From Microcaldota archaeon (GTDB lineage Archaea > Micrarchaeota > Micrarchaeia > Burarchaeales > Fermentimicrarchaeaceae): a stretch of DNA of 43,324 nucleotides. How positions within the stretch are numbered: position 1 is the first letter of the stretch; each line of letters starts with the position of its first letter. The position numbers and the translations under genes were made by a program. This document shows positions 32,104 through 37,982 of this stretch, piece by piece. The DNA is taken from the NCBI GenBank assembly GCA_013425405.1, contig JACCLF010000051.1, positions 1 to 43,324 of the forward strand, in the 5' to 3' direction. The notes under the pieces were generated by a model that worked only from the letters and a program-made list of their open reading frames with translations, ran no database searches and was not told the origin of the DNA.

Positions 32104-32463
32104 ATGAAAAGAGGTCCGGAAAGCAAGAGAACATTGGAACTTGTGAACCTCCTGAGAAAGAAGGCTGTGGAGGAGAAGGTTGGAATATGGAAGAGGGCTG
32201 CAGAGAAGCTCTCGCGCAGCGCAAGGAGGATGGCAGAGGTAAACCTCTACTGCATAGACAGGTACAGCAAGGAAGGCGATACCGTTCTTGTTCCGGGCAA
32301 GGTGCTGTCAACAGGAGTTCTGAGCCATAAGGTCACGGTTGCAGCTCACAAGTTTTCTGCAAGCGCTGCGGATAAAATAAGGAAGGCTGGCGGAGAATGT
32401 TTGAGCATATATGAGATTGTGAAGGATAATCCGAAAGGAAAGGGAATCATTTTGATGGAGTGA
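32104..32463 (+). CDS. rpl18e: 50S ribosomal protein eL18
   Basis: KRTLELVNLLRKKAVEEKVGIWKRAAEKLSRSARRMAEVNLYCIDRYSKEGDTVLVPGKVLSTG; the track start at 31975 reads through tRNA-Leu. Confidence 0.95.
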   Translation: MKRGPESKRTLELVNLLRKKAVEEKVGIWKRAAEKLSRSARRMAEVNLYCIDRYSKEGDTVLVPGKVLSTGVLSHKVTVAAHKFSASAADKIRKAGGECLSIYEIVKDNPKGKGIILME

Positions 32464-32900
32464 GTAGAATGAAAGTCATAGATGGAACGAATCTTGTGAT
32501 GGGAAGGCTTGCGGCAAAGGCTGCCAAGTATCTCCTTAGCGGCGAGGAGGTTGTCATCCTGAATGCAGAGAGAATAGTCATAGTCGGGAGAACCGAGAAC
32601 ATTGTCGGGAAGTACTGGGAGAGGAGGCAGAGGAAGGACAAGGCAAAGCCTGAGAACTCGGCAAAAACTCCCAGGAGGCCGGACATGTTTGTCAAGAGGG
32701 TTATACGGGGGATGCTGCCTTTCAAGAGAAGCAGGGGGAGAAAGGCATTCGAGGGGCTGAGGGTTTATGTTGGAGAGCCTGCGCAGTTCAAGGATACGGC
32801 AAGGGAAGATATGTCGAGGATGAGCTGCCTGAATGTCAAGAGCAGGTATATTGACGTTGGGAAGGTTTGCGAGAGACTGGGGTATAACAAAGGTGTTTAG
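32460..32900 (+). CDS. rpl13: 50S ribosomal protein uL13
   Basis: VIDGTNLVMGRLAAKAAKYLLSGEEVVILNAERIVIVG; FVKRVIRGMLPFKRSRGRKAFEGLRVYVG. Confidence 0.97.
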   Translation: MSRMKVIDGTNLVMGRLAAKAAKYLLSGEEVVILNAERIVIVGRTENIVGKYWERRQRKDKAKPENSAKTPRRPDMFVKRVIRGMLPFKRSRGRKAFEGLRVYVGEPAQFKDTAREDMSRMSCLNVKSRYIDVGKVCERLGYNKGV

Positions 32901-33356
32901 ATGGCAAAAGCTAAGAGCGCTAAGAAGAAGGTTGTTCCGAAAGCAAAGCCTAAGAAGCCCAAGGTAGTTGTGACAAGGGGAAAAAGGAAGGAGAGCATCG
33001 CAAGGGCATATGTCCGGGAGGGAAAAGGAGTAGTGAGGATAAACAGCTTCTCCCTTGACGGCATGCCGACGGGCTACCTCAAGAGCATAATTATGGAGCC
33101 GCTTGTCATGGCAGGCGAAAAGGCGAAGAACCTTGACATAAGAGTAGTTGTGAAAGGTGGCGGAGTGATGGGTCAGGCCGAAGCTGTGAGGACGGCAATT
33201 GCGAGGGGAGTTGTTGAATTCGCCGGAGATGAGGAGCTCAGAAAGAGCATAACCGGCAGGGATAGGTTCATGCTTCTGGAAGATTCAAGGAGAGTTGAGC
33301 CGAAGAAGTATAAAGGGCCGAAAGCAAGAGCCAGATTCCAGAAGTCGTACAGGTGA
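32901..33356 (+). CDS. rps9: 30S ribosomal protein uS9
   Basis: [49 protein letters not shown]; ends [11 protein letters not shown]. Confidence 0.97.
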   Translation: MAKAKSAKKKVVPKAKPKKPKVVVTRGKRKESIARAYVREGKGVVRINSFSLDGMPTGYLKSIIMEPLVMAGEKAKNLDIRVVVKGGGVMGQAEAVRTAIARGVVEFAGDEELRKSITGRDRFMLLEDSRRVEPKKYKGPKARARFQKSYR

Positions 33357-33360
33357 TACT

Positions 33361-33558
33361 ATGATGATTCCGATAAGGTGTTTCACTTGCGGGGGCGTAA
33401 TAGCCCACAAGTACGAGGAGTACACCAAGAGGGTGAAGGAGGGAGAAAGCCCTGAAAAAGTTCTGGACAAGCTTGGGGTGAAAAGGTATTGCTGCAGGAG
33501 AATGTTTCTGGGCCATGTGAACTTCATAGATGAAATAATAAAATATGGGAGGCATTAG
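33361..33558 (+). CDS. rpoN: DNA-directed RNA polymerase subunit N
   Basis: [21 protein letters not shown]...[28 protein letters not shown]; the track start at 33295 is over-extended. Confidence 0.97.
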   Translation: MMIPIRCFTCGGVIAHKYEEYTKRVKEGESPEKVLDKLGVKRYCCRRMFLGHVNFIDEIIKYGRH

Positions 33559-33565
33559 ACTTGTA

Positions 33566-33693
33566 GGGGCCGTGTGCTAGCCTGGCATGCTTCCGGCTTC
33601 AGAGCAAAACTCTGCCGGAATGGGGTGCCGGCGACCCGAGGAGCTTCCTGAGTAACATCAGGTTGAATGGGAATTCAAATCTCGGCGGCCCCA
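33566..33693 (+). tRNA. tRNA-Pro(GGG) with two putative introns: about 22 nt in the anticodon loop (about 33600-33621) and about 33 nt at the T-stem/T-loop junction (about 33641-33673)
   Basis: Acceptor GGGGCCG/CGGCCCC + A73; anticodon stem CCGGC/GCCGG around TT-[22 nt]-GGGGT; T-stem CCGAG/CTCGG with loop TTCAAAT after removing 33 nt. 128 - 22 - 33 = 73 nt, a normal type I length. Intron hairpins CAGAG-caaaa-CTCTG and CCTGA-gtaaca-TCAGG. Confidence 0.92.
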
Positions 33694-33713
33694 TTTTGTT
33701 AAGGGGGGTTTGT

Positions 33714-34331
33714 ATGAGTGAACTTTTGATTCAGCAGGAAAAGTACCTTGAGGCGGGCATACACATAGGTACGAAGATAAAAACGCCCGATATGAACCAG
33801 TTCATATACAAGGCAAGGCAGGACAGGCTGTATGTGCTGGACTTGAAGAAAGTGGATGAGAGGATAAGGGTTGCTGCAAAGTTCATTTCTCACTACAAGC
33901 CCGAGGAAGTTCTCATTGTGGCCTCAAGGCTGTATGCGGGCAGCTCCGCGAAGAAGTTCTGCGAGGCTGTCGGGTGCAGGGTTGTTGAGGGCAGGTTCGT
34001 CCCTGGAATGCTGACAAACCCGGCCAGGGAGGATTTCTCGGAGCCCAGGCTGCTTTTCGTATCAGACCCCAAGAATGAGAGGCAGGCAATAAAGGAGGCA
34101 AACGCCATGGGCATACCGATAATTGCGTTATGCGACACGGATAACTCCACAAAGTTTGTTGACTGGATTATTCCGTGCAACAACAAGGGCAGAAAATCCC
34201 TGGCGCTCATCTTCTATCTTCTTGCTAGAGAGATAGCGAGGGCGAAGGGAGAAATTCCAGAAGGAGAGGAGTTCAAGCTCAAGCCAGAGGACTTTGAAGG
34301 GATGAGCGAGGAGGAAGAAATCTCAGCTTGA
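33714..34331 (+). CDS. rps2: 30S ribosomal protein uS2
   Basis: EKYLEAGIHIGTKIKTPDMNQFIYKARQDRLYVLDLKKVDERI; RFVPGMLTNP; NNKGRKSLALIFYLLAREI; the track start at 33663 overlaps tRNA-Pro. Confidence 0.96.
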   Translation: MSELLIQQEKYLEAGIHIGTKIKTPDMNQFIYKARQDRLYVLDLKKVDERIRVAAKFISHYKPEEVLIVASRLYAGSSAKKFCEAVGCRVVEGRFVPGMLTNPAREDFSEPRLLFVSDPKNERQAIKEANAMGIPIIALCDTDNSTKFVDWIIPCNNKGRKSLALIFYLLAREIARAKGEIPEGEEFKLKPEDFEGMSEEEEISA

Positions 34332-35573
34332 GCCCTCGATGCATTTGCTCTTTACGAACGGGTCAGCTATGTTTTGGCACAGCGTAGAGTTCTTGCTGCT
34401 TATAGCAATCTTCTGGTAGCATTCATCCTTCCAGTTTGTGTAGTTTATGTCTGCGCACATGGAAGGGGCAAAGCTCTGGCCGTATATTACTGAAGAGTAG
34501 CATGTGTTCCTCCTGTAGTTATTCTGCATAGGAGAGCAGTAAGACGGATTGCTGCTGGTCTTTGCAACAGTGAGATAGCAGAGATCTCCTTTCATCGAAT
34601 CTGTTATTTTGCCGCAGGGTGATGGGTCAGAAGTGGCATTGGCAACCTTCATGTAGCAGTCCTCCCGGTCATTTATGCATTCGTAGCAAATCATGCGGGA
34701 GCATATTGATGCATCCTTGCTTTTCATTGCTATGTCGGTAAAGCAGGCGTCCTGGTAGAGGTGGGTGCTTATGTTCAGGCATAGGTTTGGCGCGGTGTGC
34801 TCACTTGCGAAGACCTTAAAGCAGGAATCCTTCTGGAGATAGTCGGAAAGCTCGTTGCAACGAGCGTAGTCCCCTGTCAGTCTAGTTATGCATAGGTAGC
34901 GCGTATAGCTGAATGATATGTTTTCGCATAGGGAGGAATTAGAGGTCAGGTTTGCGAAATATTGGAAGCAGCTGTCTCTACCCCCAGAGCTTGAGAGCAA
35001 GCCGCATATCTTGTAATTGCTCTTGGCCTTTGCAAAATCGAAGTAGCAGTCATCCCAAAAAGAGTGATTTGTTATCTCATTGCATATCGAGTAGTTGTTC
35101 TTGCTCTTAGCCATGCACAGATTATAATCATAATTGGCAGACATGCCCTCGCAGAGCACGCTCTCGTCGCCAAGCTCTAGACGGCACTTCTTTCTCAGAG
35201 AGTCATTCTCGATTTTGTTGCATGTCATAATGCCGGCCATCGGTGCGATTGTGTGGTAACAGTCATCCCTCGTGTAGCCGTTCGCTATTCTCGCGCACAG
35301 GGCGGGATCTGTCAGGTTCACTGCGAACCTCAGGTTGCAGTTGTCCCTCAGCACGTCAGAGAATATGAATGAGCATGCGATGAGGTTGTTTTTTTCTATC
35401 GCATCATTGTAGTAGCATCTATCCCCATCATCTCGGTTGACAATCTGCGAGCACTGCAACTCAACTACTGGCGGTGGATTGACCGTTTCATTCTTCTGCT
35501 CTGGCGGATTGTAGGAAACACATCCAAGGAGCAGCAATAATAACAGTATGGATAGGGCAATATTAAATCTCAT
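34323..35573 (-). CDS. Putative lipoprotein with about 15 tandem Cx11C repeats
   Basis: Lipobox-like LLLLLGC at N-terminus; regular units such as CNEITNHSFWDDC, CENISFSYTRYLC, CADINYTNWKDEC, CQNIADPFVKSKC. Confidence 0.88.
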   Translation of the reverse strand: MRFNIALSILLLLLLLGCVSYNPPEQKNETVNPPPVVELQCSQIVNRDDGDRCYYNDAIEKNNLIACSFIFSDVLRDNCNLRFAVNLTDPALCARIANGYTRDDCYHTIAPMAGIMTCNKIENDSLRKKCRLELGDESVLCEGMSANYDYNLCMAKSKNNYSICNEITNHSFWDDCYFDFAKAKSNYKICGLLSSSGGRDSCFQYFANLTSNSSLCENISFSYTRYLCITRLTGDYARCNELSDYLQKDSCFKVFASEHTAPNLCLNISTHLYQDACFTDIAMKSKDASICSRMICYECINDREDCYMKVANATSDPSPCGKITDSMKGDLCYLTVAKTSSNPSYCSPMQNNYRRNTCYSSVIYGQSFAPSMCADINYTNWKDECYQKIAISSKNSTLCQNIADPFVKSKCIEGSS

Positions 35574-35733
35574 AAATAGTTTAAACTGTATCTATTTATT
35601 AAGATTATGGAAGTCAGCTTACCCTCTTATCTTCATCTGGCTTTCGCCATCAGTAATACCTCGTATCATCACTTAGATGTTTATGCATTTATTATTTAAT
35701 ATACCCGCGCACACGGAAGTATAAAAATGGGTA

Positions 35734-35806
35734 TAGCCCCGGTCGGATTCGAACCGACGTGGGTGGGTCCAAAGCCCACCATCCTTGGCCACTAGATGAC
35801 GGGGCT
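35734..35806 (-). tRNA. tRNA-Gln(TTG), no intron
   Basis: Minus strand AGCCCCG/CGGGGCT + A73; anticodon arm GTGGG-CTTTGGA-CCCAC; T-arm GTCGG-TTCGAAT-CCGAC; 73 nt. Confidence 0.95.
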
Positions 35807-35831
35807 GCGTTTAAGAATTTGAATTTTTAAT

Positions 35832-37268
35832 TTAATATGCTTTACCCACGTACACAACCTGCTCTGCCTCCTTGCCGCATCTTATGCACTTTCCTTTCGG
35901 CTTCTCCTCCTTTCCAAGCGGAGTTCCTCTTATATCCCCACCAACTGTTTCGGACTTGATGAAATCCGCGCACTCGACAGAGCCGCACCACTCAACCTTA
36001 ACCAGCCCGCCATTCTCGTTTAAGATTTTCTTGAGTTGATTCATATCACTGGCTTCAAGAATGTGCTCCCTGAAGAATTTCTCAGCTCTTTTGACGAGGT
36101 TGCTCTGTATGTCCTCAGACATCTTGAGGACTTTTTCAACAAGCTCGCTCTCCTTGACGGTTATCTTCTCTCCAGTGTCCCTTCCCACTAGGATGAGCTG
36201 CTTTTTCTCAATGTCCTTGGGTCCTATCTCAATTCTTATGGGAACTCCCTTGAGCTCCCAGTAATTATACTTCCAGCCTGGAGTGTGCTCGGGCCTGTCG
36301 TCAACCTTCGCGCTTATGCACTTGCTTTCAAGAAGCTTCTTTACGGAGTTGGCCTTCTCAGTAATCTTCTCATCTGAGCCTTTGAAGTATATTGGGACTA
36401 TTACAACTAATAGGGGCGCAACGGAGGGAGGCATCACCAACCCTTTGTCATCACCATGGATTGCCACCAATGCGCCAAAAATCCTCCACACGGCAGGTCC
36501 GTAGCAGGTCTGCCAGCCGTACTGCGCCTTGCCATCCTTGTCCACAAACTTTATATTGAACGCCTTTGAGAAGTTCTGCCCCAGGAAATGGGTTGAAGGC
36601 AGCTGTATCACCTTCCCGTCCGGCATTATGCTGTCAGCTGCGTAGGTGCTCACGGCTCCTTTGAATTTGTCGTGCTCAGGCCTCTTGAAAAAGATGAATG
36701 GGATTGCGGTTTCTTTGAGAAGCTTCCCAGTTGTGTCCATGTCCTCCTCAACCTGCTTCAGGGCCTCCTTCTCCGTCTCGAAAACATCGTGCGCCTCTGT
36801 CCAGTAGAACTCCCTGCCCCTTATGAAAGGCCTTGTTGACTTTCCTTCAAACCTCCACACCTGGCAGCTCTGGTATATTTTGTAGGGCAGGTCCCTCCAA
36901 GTCCTTATCCACATGGAGAACATGGAGTACATTGCAGTTTCTGAAGTTGGCCTCAGGGCGAGCCTCTCTGAGAACTTTTCATTGCTGCTCCCGCCCTCTG
37001 TCACCCAGAAGACATCTGCTGAGAAGCCCTCCGCGTGCTCTGCCTCCTTCTTGAAGTACGACTCAGGGACAAGGGCTGGAAACCACGCCGGCTCATGCCC
37101 CTTCCTCTCAAGCTCATCCTCAAGTATGGAGTACATTCTCTTCATGGTTCTGACAGACCACGGCATATGGACCAGAAAGCCCTTGACATTGTACCGTATG
37201 TCCGCTAGCTCTGCCTCCTGGATGACCTCAGTATACCACTCGGAGAAGTTGCTTTTCGGGTTTTTCAT
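35832..37268 (-). CDS. proS: Prolyl-tRNA synthetase, archaeal/eukaryotic type
   Basis: FSEWYTEVIQEAELADIRYNVKGFLVHMPW; LRPTSETAMYSMFSMWIRTWRDLPYKIYQSCQVWRFE.KSTRPFIRGREFYWTEAHDVFET. Confidence 0.97.
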   Translation of the reverse strand: MKNPKSNFSEWYTEVIQEAELADIRYNVKGFLVHMPWSVRTMKRMYSILEDELERKGHEPAWFPALVPESYFKKEAEHAEGFSADVFWVTEGGSSNEKFSERLALRPTSETAMYSMFSMWIRTWRDLPYKIYQSCQVWRFEGKSTRPFIRGREFYWTEAHDVFETEKEALKQVEEDMDTTGKLLKETAIPFIFFKRPEHDKFKGAVSTYAADSIMPDGKVIQLPSTHFLGQNFSKAFNIKFVDKDGKAQYGWQTCYGPAVWRIFGALVAIHGDDKGLVMPPSVAPLLVVIVPIYFKGSDEKITEKANSVKKLLESKCISAKVDDRPEHTPGWKYNYWELKGVPIRIEIGPKDIEKKQLILVGRDTGEKITVKESELVEKVLKMSEDIQSNLVKRAEKFFREHILEASDMNQLKKILNENGGLVKVEWCGSVECADFIKSETVGGDIRGTPLGKEEKPKGKCIRCGKEAEQVVYVGKAY

Positions 37269-37359
37269 AAAACCACTTTTTACTGCTGAGGATATAAATA
37301 CCTATATAATCAGAAAGGATTTTATATAGTAAATAGAAAAAAGTATAGGAGCTGTTGGT

Positions 37360-37962
37360 ATGCCAGTGTTCATAGACCCGCGGATATGCGACAAACAGAT
37401 GATATGCGACCTGATGAAAGTGTGCCCCATGAGTGCTATCTACCAGGATGAGAAGGAGGGGAATGTTGAGATTGACAGCACAAAATGCAACGAGTGCCTG
37501 CTCTGCGTGAAAGCGTGCCCCTACCTTGCGGTGAAACTTGCAAAGGATACGGATGAGCTTGGCGAGTTAAGGGTGAAGGCTGGAAGGATAAAGTTCAACA
37601 GGGATGCACACCTCAGTAGAATCTATGGAGCCAAGCCCAGCAGGATTGGGAAGGCTGAGCTTAACGATTCTAATTTCCAGAAGAAGGTTAGTTCAAAGAC
37701 GCCAACTCTGGTGAGCTTCTGGGGTGCTCACAGTGAGGTCATAGCCCCCTCATTGAAGTGGATTGGCAGGAAGTACAGAGGAAAGTTGAAGGTTGCCCAC
37801 ATAAAAGTTGCAGAGAACCCTGAGAGTCGCAAGAAGTATGCGATAACCACAACTCCAACACTGATTCTTTTTAGAAGCGGGAAGCAGATTGGAAGGCTTG
37901 AAGGGGTACGGCACAGGGAGACGCTGCGCGTGTGGGTTGAAATGAAGCTCAAGGCCCGTTAA
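37360..37962 (+). CDS. 4Fe-4S ferredoxin domain fused to thioredoxin-fold domain lacking CxxC
   Basis: CNECLLCVKACPYLAVKL cluster motif; then PTLVSFWGAHSEVIAPSLKWIGRKYRGKLKVAHIKVAENPESRKKYAITTTPTLILFRSGKQIGRLEGV (thioredoxin-like with HSEV at the CGPC position). Confidence 0.85.
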   Translation: MPVFIDPRICDKQMICDLMKVCPMSAIYQDEKEGNVEIDSTKCNECLLCVKACPYLAVKLAKDTDELGELRVKAGRIKFNRDAHLSRIYGAKPSRIGKAELNDSNFQKKVSSKTPTLVSFWGAHSEVIAPSLKWIGRKYRGKLKVAHIKVAENPESRKKYAITTTPTLILFRSGKQIGRLEGVRHRETLRVWVEMKLKAR

Positions 37963-37982
37963 ACAGTCCGGCCTGACAGTTG

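Noticed and set aside
33663-33713. N-terminal extension of the uS2 ORF
   Set aside because: Overlaps the tRNA-Pro 3' half; uS2 starts at 33714.
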